From positions 434,001-498,000 of the forward strand of contig NZ_BSQG01000004.1 in NCBI RefSeq assembly GCF_030268225.1: a stretch of 64,000 nucleotides of DNA, read 5' to 3'. Below are positions 28,468-39,767 of the stretch, in pieces (within the stretch, counting starts at the first letter, position 1; each line of letters opens with the position of its first letter). The DNA is from Nocardiopsis ansamitocini (GTDB lineage Bacteria; Actinomycetota; Actinomycetes; Streptosporangiales; Streptosporangiaceae). Position numbers and translations under genes: made by a program. Under the pieces are notes generated by a model, which did no database searches, was not told the origin of the DNA, and was given only the letters and a program-made list of their open reading frames with translations.

Positions 28468-29250
28468 ATGGCTACTAGCAGATCCGGCCGTTTCCGACGG
28501 CACACGACGAATGCGGCCGTGCTCGCGGTGTCCACGGTCATGGTGGCAGGGTTCGGCACCGTCGCCCACGCGGGCACCGCCCCCACCGGCTCCTTGCTCG
28601 CGGCCGGCGCCCCGGCCGCTGCCGGACTGAACCTGAACGCGGCCGACGTGCAGTCGGGTCTGCTGCGCCAAGGCGCCAAGGGCAGCCAGGTCAAAGCGAT
28701 CCAGCAACGCCTCATCGACCTCGGCTACTGGCTGGACGGTGCGGACGGGGAATTCGGCCCGCTCACCACGCAGGCCGTCTACGCGGTGCAGAAGGCCGCC
28801 GGGATCGAGCGCGACGGCGTGGTCGGTCCGGCCACCCGCGCGGCCCTGGACAAGGGTGTTCGCCCCAAGGCGAGCACGTCCTCGGGCAACGTGGTGGAGA
28901 TCGACCTGGCACGGCAACTGCTGTTGGTGGTCTCCGACGGCAAGGTGCGCCGGATCTTCAACACCTCGACCGGCTCGGGCAAGCCCTACGTCTCCAACGG
29001 GCAGAAGCAGGTGGCCACCACCCCCAAGGGCCGCTACCCGGTGTTTCGTGCGGTGGACGCCTGGGATCCCGGCCCGCTGGGCGCCCTGTACCGCCCCAAG
29101 TACTTCAACCGCGGCATCGCCGTGCACGGCTACAGTTCGGTCCCGCCCTACCCCGCCTCGCACGGATGCGCACGGGTGAGCATCGCGGCGATGGACTGGC
29201 TGTGGGCCAACGGCAGCCTCAAGCAGCACACTCCCGTCGTCGTGCGCTGA
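28468..29250 (+). CDS. Secreted L,D-transpeptidase with peptidoglycan-binding domain
   Basis: A 260-residue exported enzyme that makes or attaches 3-3 cross-links of peptidoglycan. Sec signal at 1-35 (cleavage after VAHA), PG_binding_1 domain at about 55-110 (GSQVKAIQQRLIDLGYWLDG, DGEFGPLTTQAVYAVQ) and YkuD catalytic domain at about 125-260. The active-site motif IAVHGY...PASHGCARVS has the catalytic Cys near residue 233. The ATG at 28468 is the only in-frame start that leaves a normal signal peptide. It is monocistronic between GH43 (divergent) and a strong bidirectional hairpin. Confidence 0.92.
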   Translation: MATSRSGRFRRHTTNAAVLAVSTVMVAGFGTVAHAGTAPTGSLLAAGAPAAAGLNLNAADVQSGLLRQGAKGSQVKAIQQRLIDLGYWLDGADGEFGPLTTQAVYAVQKAAGIERDGVVGPATRAALDKGVRPKASTSSGNVVEIDLARQLLLVVSDGKVRRIFNTSTGSGKPYVSNGQKQVATTPKGRYPVFRAVDAWDPGPLGALYRPKYFNRGIAVHGYSSVPPYPASHGCARVSIAAMDWLWANGSLKQHTPVVVR

Positions 29251-29255
29251 CCCGG

Positions 29256-29298
29256 CCCGTCCGCCGATACCGGACGGCACCCGGTACCGGCGGACGGG
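29256..29298. terminator. Bidirectional hairpin terminator
   Basis: CCCGTCCGCCG (29256-29266) pairs perfectly with CGGCGGACGGG (29288-29298), with an inner ACCGG/CCGGT stem. It fills the 54-base gap between convergent genes. Confidence 0.75.
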
Positions 29299-29304
29299 AG
29301 CCGC

Positions 29305-29766
29305 TCACGCCAGCCTGGCCGGGAAACCGCCCGTGGCGATGGGCCCCCAACGTTCGGGGGTGATGCGCAGCAGCGCCTTGCCCTGGCGGCGCATCGCCTG
29401 GCGGTACTCCTCCCAGTCGGGGTGCTCCCCGGAGATGGAGCGGAAGTACTCCACGAGAGGCTCCACCGCATCCTCCCCGGCCAGGACCTCTGCGGTACCG
29501 TCCACCTGCACCCATGCCCCGTCGAAGTCGTCGGAGAGCACGACCACGCTCACCCGGTCGTCGCGCTCGGCGTTGCGGGTCTTGGCGCGCTCGGGATACG
29601 TGGAGACCACGACGCGCCCTTTCTCGTCCACCCCGCAGGTGACCGGGGACGCCTGCGGTGAACCGTCGGCACGGCGGGTGACCAGGAGCGCGCGGTGGCG
29701 CGGCCGCAGGAACTCCAGCAGCTCGGCGCGCTCCACACGGGTGTTGGTGGCGATGGATGGGCTCAC
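29305..29766 (-). CDS. PPOX-class F420/FMN-dependent oxidoreductase
   Basis: A 153-residue split-barrel protein of the pyridoxamine-phosphate oxidase-like superfamily. RALLVTRRADGSPQASPVTCGVDEKGRVVVSTYPERAKTRN in pieces shows the flavin/deazaflavin-binding strands, and VQVDGTAEVL follows. The PPOX class F420 Rv-type proteins of actinobacteria have this length. GTG start at 29766 after GGGGAG. Cofactor choice between F420 and FMN and the substrate are undetermined. It is probably monocistronic, downstream of treY only by position. Confidence 0.83.
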   Translation of the reverse strand: MSPSIATNTRVERAELLEFLRPRHRALLVTRRADGSPQASPVTCGVDEKGRVVVSTYPERAKTRNAERDDRVSVVVLSDDFDGAWVQVDGTAEVLAGEDAVEPLVEYFRSISGEHPDWEEYRQAMRRQGKALLRITPERWGPIATGGFPARLA

Positions 29767-29823
29767 GGGTTGTCTCCCCTTGTCTTCGTCTGTGTCGTTC
29801 GAGGCGGCACCGCGGAACGGGCG

Positions 29824-32204
29824 TCAGGCCCGCATCAGGAGCGCCACCGGGTAATCGGCCAGCACGTCGGCCAGCGGGGCAGTGGTGAAGCCGGCGGTGC
29901 TGGTGGGGGGCACCGTTCTCCCGGTCAACAGATTGGTCCACTCCCCCTTGCCCGAGGGCAGGGGCACGACGGTATCGCGCCATCCCCCCGCAGCGGCCAG
30001 CCCCACGGGCAGGCGGGTGGCGACCACCACCACACCCTGATCGGCCCCACGGGCGAAGGCGAGGCAGTGCCTGGCCGCGGGACCGGAGGCGGGCAGCGGC
30101 CGGTATCCGGTGAGTTCACGGGCGCGGCGCAGCCGCAGCGCGGTCGCGACCACGTGCAGTTTCGCCGCCCCGGTCTCGTCCACCGGTGGACGCCATCCGC
30201 CGTCCAGGCGCTCCAGCAGCCCGCGGCGCAGGTCGTAGTCGACGAGGCGGCGGTTGTCGGGGTCCACCAGGGACAGGTCCCACAGTTCGGTGCCCTGGTA
30301 GACGTCGGGGACGCCGGGCATGAGCAGCTGCACGAGCTTCTGGCCAAGCGCGTTGGACCAACCGGGGCCGCGCACCCGGTCGACGAACGCCGCGACCTCG
30401 GCGCTCAACCCGGCATCGCCCAGGACGCGGTCGGGCCAGGCGGCCACCTCCTTCTCGAAGGCGGGATCGGGGTCCACCCAGGACGTGCGCAGCTTGGCCT
30501 CCTTGGCGGCCTTCTCCAAGTAGCCCCGCAGCCGGTCCGCGTCGATGGGCCAGGCGCCGACGAGGGTCTGCCAGGCCAGCAGGTCGAGCGTGGGTTCGCT
30601 GAGACCCGCGCGCCCGGTCCAGCCCCGAACCGCCTCGGCGAACTCTCCGGGGACCTCTGCGAGCACCGCCAACCGGGCCCGCACGTCCTCGGAGCGCTTG
30701 GTGTCGTGGGTGGACAGCGTCGTCATGGACCGGGGCCACGACGCCTCGCGCGCGGCCGCCGCGGCATGGAACTCCGGGACCGTCACCCCGAAGCGATCGG
30801 GCGATCCGCCCACCTCGTTGAGCGCGATGAACCGCGAGTAGCGGTAGAAGGCGGTGTCCTCGGTGCCCTTGGCGATGACCATACCGCTGGTCTGCTGGAT
30901 GCGGCGGGCCAGTTCCCCACCGGGATCGGCGCGCACGCCCTCGTCGACGACCGCCAGCGCCCCGGCGAGGTCGGGGCGCCGCTCGGCCGACCTTGCGATC
31001 GCGCGCGCCCAGTCCTGTTCTCCCTCCGGCAGGTAGGAACGGTAGACCTCGAACGCGCCGAGGAGTTCGGCGACGGCGCCGCGGGCGCGGTCGGGCTCGA
31101 CGCCGGGCACCAGGGCGGCGATGCGTGCGACCTCTGCGGCGAGCACGGTCGTGGCGACCGCGCGTCGGCACTCGGTCTCGACCTCGGTGAAATCGGTGGG
31201 CACGCCAAGGCCCTCGGCGAGCAGGGTGAGGCGTCCCTGCCCCGTGTCGTCGACGAACACCCCGCAGACCTCGCGCAGCGCGTCGTACCCGGTGGAACCG
31301 TCCACCGGCCAGGAGGCGGGCAGCGTCTCCCCAGGGGCCAGGATCTTCTCCAGCACGATCCAACCGGGGAAGAGTGCGCGCAGCCGGCGGGTGTACTCCC
31401 CCGGGTCGCTGAGTCCGTCGGGATGGTCGACCCGGATCCCTTGGACGTCGCCGTCCAGGGCCCAGCGCAACACCTCCCCGTGCGTGGCCTCCAGGACCCC
31501 GGGATCCTCCACCCTGACCGCGGCCAGGGTGGTGACGTCGAAGAAGCGCCGGTAGTTGAGCTCGGAGTCCCCACGCCGCCACGAAACGAGCCGGTAGTGC
31601 TGGCGTTCCAGCACCTCCAACGGGTTGTCGCCGGGCTCGTAGGTGCCCTCGGCGATGGGGAAACGGTGCTCGTAGTAGGTGATGCAGTCGTCGGCGATGG
31701 TCAGGGTGCCGAGGGCTCCCGCACCGTCGTCGCCGTCGTCGCCCAGGACGGGGACCAGCAGCGGACCCGCCGACCAGTCGATGTCGAAACAGCGGGCGTA
31801 CCGCGACTGGCGGCCGTGCAGCAGCACGTCCCACCACCACTGGTTGGCGGCGGGGTCGGCGATCGACATGTGGTTGGGGACGATGTCCACGACCAGGCCG
31901 AGGCCCACCTCGCGCAGGCGGGCCGACAGTTCCCGCCGTGCGCGTTCCCCGCCCAGAGCGGGCGCGGCCCGGGTGGGGTCCACCACGTCGTAGCCGTGGG
32001 TGGACCCGGAGGCCGCCGCGAGCATCGGGGAGGCGTAGGCCGCCCCCGTTCCCAGCAGCCGAAGGTAGTCGGCGGTGTCGGCCGCCGCGGCGAAGTCGAA
32101 CTCGGGGCGCAGTTGCAGCCGGTAGGTGGAGGACGGCGGGGTCGGGACGTCCGCCCCTCTCCGCGCCCACTGCTGGGGGTGTCCGACCGACGGACCCGTG
32201 CCGC

Positions 32205-32208
<4 letters not shown>
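29824..32208 (-). CDS. treY: Maltooligosyltrehalose synthase TreY
   Basis: A 794-residue GH13 intramolecular transglucosidase that turns the reducing end of maltodextrin into an alpha,alpha-1,1 trehalosyl unit. STYRLQLRPEFDF opens the barrel; VDIVPNHMSIADPAANQWWWDVL, GIRVDHPDGLSDP (nucleophile Asp), VLEKILAPGETLP (acid Glu) and TLSTHDTKRSEDVRARL are diagnostic. The GTG at 32208 overlaps the glgX stop as GTGA, so the two are translationally coupled. TreZ, which finishes the pathway, is at 16.8-18.6 kb. Confidence 0.95.
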
Positions 32209-34376
<2,168 letters not shown>

Positions 34377-34617
34377 AGCGGACTCCTTCTGAGGCCCCGT
34401 CGACCCGTGGGCCGGCGGGGTGGATGCGGACGTGCGGGGCCGCGTCGGCCATGCCCCAAGCCTAGAACGCGCCTTCGCGCAGCACCGTTGTTGGCGCGGC
34501 GTGTTGGCGCAGCACGCTCACTAGGCTCGTGAGCAGGCGGCCGACTGCTGGTGGTTCACGGCATCGCACGCCTTTTTCCGTGGATTCTCGGATCGAACTG
34601 AAAGGACGCCTTCCCCT

Positions 34618-35079
34618 ATGGACAGCGCCGAAACCGCCCGCCCCACAGTGCTTCTGCTGCACGGCCCCAACCTCAACCTGCTGGGTGAGCGGGACCCCGC
34701 GCAGTACGGCACCACCACGCTGGCCGACGTGGAGGAGCGGGTGCGCGCGCTGGGCGCGGAGCTGGGCGTCGACGTCGTGTGCGAGCAGAGCAACCACGAG
34801 GGCGTCCTGATCGACCACGTGCACGCGGCGCGCGCCATGGACGGAATCGTGCTCAACCCCGGCGCCTTCGCGCACTACAGCATCGCGCTGCGCGACGCCC
34901 TGGAAGCGGTGGCCACGCCGTGTGTCGAGATCCACATCTCCAACGTGCACGCCCGTGAGTCGTTCCGGCACACGTCGGTGACGGCTCCGGTGACCCGGGG
35001 CTACGTCAGCGGTTGCGGGACGAACGGCTACGAACTGGCGCTGCGCCAGGTGGTCCACCTCATCGCCGAGCGGACCTGA
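34618..35079 (+). CDS. aroQ: Type II 3-dehydroquinate dehydratase
   Basis: A 153-residue dodecameric-type dehydratase of the shikimate pathway that converts 3-dehydroquinate to 3-dehydroshikimate. Motifs: LLLHGPNLNLLGERDPAQYG (catalytic loop with the Arg and Tyr), EQSNHEGVLIDHVHAA, LNPGAFAHYSIALRDAL and the essential EIHISNVHARESFRHTS. Length is normal. AAGGA lies ten bases before the ATG. No other aro gene is nearby. Confidence 0.96.
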   Translation: MDSAETARPTVLLLHGPNLNLLGERDPAQYGTTTLADVEERVRALGAELGVDVVCEQSNHEGVLIDHVHAARAMDGIVLNPGAFAHYSIALRDALEAVATPCVEIHISNVHARESFRHTSVTAPVTRGYVSGCGTNGYELALRQVVHLIAERT

Positions 35080-35085
35080 CCTCGC

Positions 35086-35109
35086 CCCTGTTCGACCAGC
35101 ACAACAGGG
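35086..35109 (+). terminator. Hairpin after aroQ
   Basis: CCCTGTT (35086-35092) pairs with AACAGGG (35103-35109) seven bases past the aroQ stop. The stem is short and has no T tract. Confidence 0.4.
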
Positions 35110-35136
35110 TTGACGCCGGGCCAGGTCGGCACGAGT

Positions 35137-35191
35137 GTTCAGAGCTTGTTAAATTCGTCGACGGCACCCGAGCACCGGGTGTTCAATCAGG
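35137..35191 (+). promoter_or_regulatory. PHO-box-like repeats upstream of pstS
   Basis: Two adjacent 11-base units begin GTTCA and GTTAA (35137-35147 and 35148-35158), and a third GTTCA unit lies at 35181-35191. Streptomyces PhoP binds direct 11-base repeats starting GTTCA. Match to the rest of the consensus is poor, so this is tentative. Confidence 0.35.
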
Positions 35192-35206
35192 GGATCTAGG
35201 AGAGCC

Positions 35207-36319
35207 GTGTTGCCGTCGACCTATCGCAGGATGCCCGCGATCGCGCTGCTGGGCGCGCTGGCGCTGACGACCGGGTGCGGCAGCGACAACGCCGTGCGCG
35301 GCAACGACCCGGTGCCGGTGCCGGCCGACCTGGAGTGCGTGGACGGCACCGTCACGGGGTCGGGGTCGAGCGCGCAGGAAAAGGCGATGCAGGTGTGGAT
35401 CGCCGGTTTCCAGGGGGCGTGCGACGACGCCCGGGTCTACTACGACTCGATCGGCTCCGGTGGGGGACGCAGCCAGTTCATCGACGGCGCGGTGGCCTTC
35501 GCCGGCAGCGACGCGGCGCTGGACCCCGCCGAGGCCGAGGAGGCGAGCCGTCGCTGCACGGACGCCGGCGCCATCAACATCCCGGTCTACGTCGTCCCGA
35601 TCGCGGTGGTGTTCAACCTCCCGGGCGTGGAATCGCTCAACATGGGCCCCGAGACCATCGCACGGGTGTTCACCGGCGCGATCACCGACTGGAACGACCC
35701 GGAGATCGCCGAGGCCAACCCCGACGCCGAGCTCCCCGACCTGCCGATCGCGCCGGTGAGCCGATCCGACGAATCCGGCACAACCGAGAACTTCACCGCC
35801 TACCTGGAGGCGACGGCCGGGGACGCCTGGCCCTACGAGCACAGCGGCCAGTGGCCGATCCCCCCGGCCGAAGCCGGGCAGGGCAACAGCGGTGTGGCCC
35901 AGGCCGTGGAGAGCGGCGGCGGCACCATCGGCTACCTGGAGTCCTCGCACGCCCAGGGGATGTCCACGGTCAAGGTGGGGGTGGGTGACGGATTCGTCGA
36001 GCTGTCGCCCGAGGCTGCCGCCGGGGTCATCGCGGCCTCGCCCGAGCGCGAGGGCAACAGCGAGCACGACCATGCGCTGGACCTGGACTACGCGACCTCC
36101 GAGACCGGTGTCTACCCGATCGTGCTGGTCAGCTACGAGATCATGTGCCAGACCTACCCGGAGGCCTCCGACGCCTCCGCGGTCAAGGCGTTCGTGAACT
36201 ACATCCTGAGCGACGAGGGCCAGCAGGCGGCCTCCGAGGAGACCGGGTCGGCGCCGCTGTCGCCGGAGGTGCGCGAGAACCTGGTGGCCTCGGTGGCGAC
36301 GGTGGACGGCGGCCGATAA
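35207..36319 (+). CDS. pstS: Phosphate ABC transporter substrate-binding lipoprotein PstS
   Basis: A 370-residue phosphate-binding protein. The lipobox LTTGC gives a lipidated Cys at residue 24. TGSGSSAQEKAMQVWIAGF, YYDSIGSGGGRSQFIDGAVAFAGSD, VSRSDESGTTENFTAYL and NSGVAQAV are the phosphate-binding blocks of PstS. The GTG at 35207 has AGGAG five bases upstream. The usual pstC, pstA and pstB genes do not follow, which makes it an orphan copy; the next gene is an unrelated SDR. Confidence 0.9.
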   Translation: MLPSTYRRMPAIALLGALALTTGCGSDNAVRGNDPVPVPADLECVDGTVTGSGSSAQEKAMQVWIAGFQGACDDARVYYDSIGSGGGRSQFIDGAVAFAGSDAALDPAEAEEASRRCTDAGAINIPVYVVPIAVVFNLPGVESLNMGPETIARVFTGAITDWNDPEIAEANPDAELPDLPIAPVSRSDESGTTENFTAYLEATAGDAWPYEHSGQWPIPPAEAGQGNSGVAQAVESGGGTIGYLESSHAQGMSTVKVGVGDGFVELSPEAAAGVIAASPEREGNSEHDHALDLDYATSETGVYPIVLVSYEIMCQTYPEASDASAVKAFVNYILSDEGQQAASEETGSAPLSPEVRENLVASVATVDGGR

Positions 36320-36415
36320 CCACGGGCCATTCGGTGTTTACCGGTTCTTGACTCGGTCAGCCGTATCGCAGCGGGTGGGGACGGTCCCCGCCCGCGCGCG
36401 AGGAAGGCGGTACCG

Positions 36416-37267
36416 ATGCCCAAGCCGGAGCACGGCCAGACCCAGACCTACCCCGGACGTACCGACGAGATGGACCCCAGGCCCCGCGACGAGATGCGCG
36501 GCTACTCCGGCAGCGGCAAGCTCGCCGGGAAGATCGCCCTGGTGGCCGGCGGCGACTCCGGTATCGGAAGGGCGGTGTCGGTCGCCTTCGCCAAGGAGGG
36601 CGCGGACGTGGCGATCGCCTACCTGTCGGAGGACGACGACGCCCGGCACACCGCGGCGCTGGTGGAGCAGGAGGGGAGGCGCTGTCTGCTCCTGCCCGGC
36701 GACCTCGGCGAGGAGCGCCGGTGCGAGGAGGTGGTGACGCGTACCGTGGCCGAGTTCGGGGGGCTGGACGTACTGGTGGCCCACCAGGCGACCCAGACTC
36801 CGGTGGAGGACTTCGCCGACCTGCCCACCGAGCAGTTGCGCCGCACCTTCGAGGTGAACGTGTTCGGAGTCTTCTGGCTGCTGCGCGCCGCTATCCCCGT
36901 CATGCCCGACGGCGGGTCGGTGATCGTCACCGGTTCGATCAACGGGCTGCGCGGCAACGCCTCGCTGATCGACTACTCGGTCAGCAAGGCCGCGGTGATG
37001 AACCTGACGCACTGCCTCGCCCAGCACTACGTCAAGCGCGGGATCCGGGTGAACTGCGTGGCGCCGGGGCCCGTGTGGACGCCGTTGATCCCGGCGACGC
37101 TGCCCGAGGACAAGGTGGAGGGGTTCGGTGGGCAGGCCCCGATGGGGCGGGCGGCCGACCCTGACGAGGTCGCGCCGTCCTACGTGTTCTTCGCCAGCGG
37201 CCAACTGTCCTCCTACTACTCCGGTGAGGTGCTGGCACCGGTCGGCGGGGAGATCCAGGCCGGCTGA
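36416..37267 (+). CDS. SDR family oxidoreductase (stress-protein YhdF/YghA type)
   Basis: A 283-residue classical short-chain dehydrogenase with the extra 38-residue N-terminus of the YghA/Gsp39 group (DPRPRDEMRGYSGSGKLAGK). Cofactor motif GGDSGIGR near residues 46-53, catalytic Ser in TGSINGLRG and YSVSK with Tyr and Lys. The usual NNA motif reads AHQATQ here. GAGGAAGG precedes the ATG. The natural substrate of the group is poorly known; aldehyde or sugar-alcohol oxidation are candidates. Confidence 0.87.
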   Translation: MPKPEHGQTQTYPGRTDEMDPRPRDEMRGYSGSGKLAGKIALVAGGDSGIGRAVSVAFAKEGADVAIAYLSEDDDARHTAALVEQEGRRCLLLPGDLGEERRCEEVVTRTVAEFGGLDVLVAHQATQTPVEDFADLPTEQLRRTFEVNVFGVFWLLRAAIPVMPDGGSVIVTGSINGLRGNASLIDYSVSKAAVMNLTHCLAQHYVKRGIRVNCVAPGPVWTPLIPATLPEDKVEGFGGQAPMGRAADPDEVAPSYVFFASGQLSSYYSGEVLAPVGGEIQAG

Positions 37268-37318
37268 GCTGACTCTTCACGTTGAGGAAGGTGGAAAACC
37301 GCTTTCGCGCGGGACGCC

Positions 37319-37360
37319 GAGGCGGTGGGCCGAGGCGGTGGGCCGCCGCCCACCACCGCC
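37319..37360. terminator. Tandem repeat and hairpin between convergent genes
   Basis: GAGGCGGTGGGCC occurs twice in tandem (37319-37331 and 37332-37344). The second copy pairs with GCCCACCACCGCC downstream, leaving a three-base bulge. The hairpin fills the gap between the SDR and MocR genes and may terminate both. Confidence 0.5.
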
Positions 37361-37410
37361 CTCGTGCACGCGCGCAAGCCGCGGTGACACCGCGGGCACC
37401 GGCACGCCGG

Positions 37411-38850
37411 TCAGTACCGGTCCAGGGCGCTGCGCAGACGGCGCACCCCCTCGGCGATCTCGGTGGTTCCCGCTGTTGCGGCGAAGCTCAACCGCACGTG
37501 CGGTGCGGGTGCCTCCGCCGGGAAGTAGAACCGGCCCGGCGCGATCGCCACTCCCGCGCGCAGTGCGGCGGCCACGAGCCCGGTGTCGTCGGTCCCCTCG
37601 GGCAGGCGCAGCCAGAGGTGGAGCCCGCCGACGGGAACGCGGGCGAGGGACAGTTCGGGAACCTCGGCCGCGAGTGCTGCGACCATGGCCCGACGGCGCT
37701 CGTGGAGACCGCGGGCGACCGTTCTGAGGTGGCGTCCCCACCCCGGGGCGGCCACCAGTTCCGCCGCGGCTTCCTGCAACGGCCGGGGCACGAAGAAGTT
37801 CTCCACGACCTGGATGGCGCGCAGCCGCTCCATGACCGGGCCGCGGGCCGTGAGGGCGGCGACGCGCAGGCTCGGTGACGTCGCCTTGGTGAGGGAGCGC
37901 ACGTGCACGACCGTGCCGTCGGGGTCGTCCGCGGCCAGCGGCGCGGGCACGGGGGCGGCGTCGGCGTGCGCCAGGTGGCGGGCGAAGTCGTCCTCCAGGA
38001 CGAATGCACCGGCCGATCGGGCGATGTGCAGGACCTCGGCCCGTCCCTTCTGCGAGAGGACCGTGCCGGTCGGGTTGTGGAAGAGCGGCTGGCACACCAG
38101 CAACCGCGCCCCGGTCGCCCGGAACGCCTTCTCCAGCAGGTCGGTACGGAGTCCGTCGACGCCGACGGGTACCGGAACGGGGCGGGCCCCGCAGGCCCGG
38201 GCCACGGCCAGCATCCCGGGATAGGTCGGCGATTCCACCAGGACGGGGGCTCCCGGCGCGGTGAGCGCGCGCAGCGCGGTGGTGAGGGCGCTCTGCCCGC
38301 CGGCGGTGATGAGGACGTCGGCTGCGCGGACCGCGCCGCCGATCTGGCGGGCGAACCAGGCGCGCAGCTCCTCGACTCCTTCGATCGGAGGGCTGGTCCA
38401 TGCGTTGGGGCGGCGGCCCGCGCGGGCGAGTGCGGACGCCAGTTCGCGTTCGGGTTGCAGCCCGGAGTAGAGGTATCCGCTGTTCATCGCGATCACGTCG
38501 GGGGCGGGAACGGCCAGGGTGGCCAGGACGCTGGAGGCGTCCACGGTGCGCTCGCCGTGCTCTGCGGCGGTTGCGGCCTGCTCCGCGCTCAGCGACACCT
38601 CCTGCCAGGAGGTGTCGGGAGGGTTGGGGGTCCGGGGCTCGACCGGGGCGCGAAAGGCTCCGGAGCCGGGGCGGGTGCGCACCAGTCCTTGCGCGGCGAG
38701 CACGGCGAGCGCGCGGGACACGGTGACGGGGCTGACGCCGAAGCGCTCGACCAGGGCTCGGCTCGACGGAAGCTTTTCCCCCGGAGAGTAGCGGTCGAGG
38801 TCACCTTTCAGGGCTTTCACCACATTGTCCACACTGCTACCGTTGTTCAT
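37411..38850 (-). CDS. MocR/PdxR-type regulator with aminotransferase domain
   Basis: A 479-residue fusion. The N-terminal GntR winged helix (about 1-75; SSRALVERFGVSPVTVSRAL) is linked to a fold-type I aminotransferase domain (about 100-479) with PLP Lys in SLTKATSPSLRVA and substrate motifs HNPTGTVLS and LEDDFARHL. MocR proteins use PLP or an aldimine as effector and often control the divergent gene; here that is an EamA exporter 40 bases away. The ATG at 38850 lacks a Shine-Dalgarno sequence, and the intergenic inverted repeat is the probable operator. Confidence 0.87.
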   Translation of the reverse strand: MNNGSSVDNVVKALKGDLDRYSPGEKLPSSRALVERFGVSPVTVSRALAVLAAQGLVRTRPGSGAFRAPVEPRTPNPPDTSWQEVSLSAEQAATAAEHGERTVDASSVLATLAVPAPDVIAMNSGYLYSGLQPERELASALARAGRRPNAWTSPPIEGVEELRAWFARQIGGAVRAADVLITAGGQSALTTALRALTAPGAPVLVESPTYPGMLAVARACGARPVPVPVGVDGLRTDLLEKAFRATGARLLVCQPLFHNPTGTVLSQKGRAEVLHIARSAGAFVLEDDFARHLAHADAAPVPAPLAADDPDGTVVHVRSLTKATSPSLRVAALTARGPVMERLRAIQVVENFFVPRPLQEAAAELVAAPGWGRHLRTVARGLHERRRAMVAALAAEVPELSLARVPVGGLHLWLRLPEGTDDTGLVAAALRAGVAIAPGRFYFPAEAPAPHVRLSFAATAGTTEIAEGVRRLRSALDRY

Positions 38851-38865
38851 GAAAATAGAGAGTAG

Positions 38866-38890
38866 CGCTATCAACCGAGAGGCGATAGCG
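38866..38890. promoter_or_regulatory. Inverted repeat between MocR and EamA genes
   Basis: CGCTATC (38866-38872) and GATAGCG (38884-38890) are perfect inverted repeats with an 11-base spacer. They occupy most of the 40-base gap between the divergent start codons, so a bound MocR dimer would affect both. Confidence 0.5.
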
Positions 38891-39745
38891 GTGCGCACCG
38901 GGACCCTGCTGGCCGGTGCGGGCGTACTGGCCTTTTCGCTGAACTTTCCGGCCACCACGTGGTCGCTGGGGTCCTTCGGCCCGTGGACCACAGCCGCCCT
39001 TCGCTGCGTGATCGCCGGGCTCCTGGCGGGCGGTTGCCTGCTGGCGGCGGGGGCACGCGTGCCGGCCAGGCGGCACTGGCCCGGCCTACTCGTCGTCGCC
39101 GTCGGGTGCGTTCTGGGTTTTCCGCTGCTCAGCACGCTGGCGTTGGAGACGACTCGCACCTCGCACGCGGCGGTCGTGATCGGCGGCCTGCCCATCGCGA
39201 CCGCCGTCGTGTCCTGTCTGCGTACCGGGCAACGGCCGTCGCCGGTGTTCTGGGGAGCAGCGGTGGCCGGAGCCGCGACGGTCGTGGGCTTCGTGCTCCT
39301 GGAGGGCGGCGGGTCACTGACCGCGGGGGACGGCTACCTCTTGGCGGCACTGGTGGTCTGTGCGGCCGGTTACGCCGAGGGCGGTCGACTGGCCCGTCAC
39401 CTGCCGGGCTGGCAGGTGATCGCCTGGGCACTGGTGGCGGCGCTACCGCTGACCACACTGGTGAGCACGGTCGCGCTGACGGCCGAACCCGTGCACCCGG
39501 CCTGGACGGGGGTGGCCGGGATGGCCTACCTGGCGGTGGTGACGCAGTTCGTGGCCTTCGTGCTGTGGTACGGCGGGATGGGCGTCATCGGCGTGGCCAA
39601 GGCCAGTCAGCTGCAACTCGCCCAACCCCTGCTGACCCTGCTGTGGGCGGTGGCCCTCCTGGGCGAACGCCTCACCCCCGCGGCTCCCGCGGCAGCGGCG
39701 GCCGTCCTCGCCTGCATCGTGATCACCCAGCGGGCACGCGGCTGA
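38891..39745 (+). CDS. EamA/DMT family transporter
   Basis: A 284-residue inner-membrane protein with about ten hydrophobic segments in two EamA repeats (first from TGTLLAGAGVLAFSLNFP, second from LAALVVCAAGYAEGG). Drug/metabolite transporters of this kind export amino acids or other small metabolites. The GTG at 38891 has GAGAGG eight bases upstream; an ATG at 38849 would overlap the divergent regulator start. Control by the neighbouring MocR protein is likely. Substrate unknown. Confidence 0.82.
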   Translation: MRTGTLLAGAGVLAFSLNFPATTWSLGSFGPWTTAALRCVIAGLLAGGCLLAAGARVPARRHWPGLLVVAVGCVLGFPLLSTLALETTRTSHAAVVIGGLPIATAVVSCLRTGQRPSPVFWGAAVAGAATVVGFVLLEGGGSLTAGDGYLLAALVVCAAGYAEGGRLARHLPGWQVIAWALVAALPLTTLVSTVALTAEPVHPAWTGVAGMAYLAVVTQFVAFVLWYGGMGVIGVAKASQLQLAQPLLTLLWAVALLGERLTPAAPAAAAAVLACIVITQRARG

Positions 39746-39767
39746 GCAGCGGGGTGCGTGGGACCGG

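Noticed and set aside
28436-28630. Short open frame with AGGAA upstream, overlapping the L,D-transpeptidase start
   Set aside because: Its sequence is Pro/Arg-rich after the overlap and would cover 160 bases of a signal-peptide gene in another frame; a leader-peptide role cannot be excluded but is not supported.
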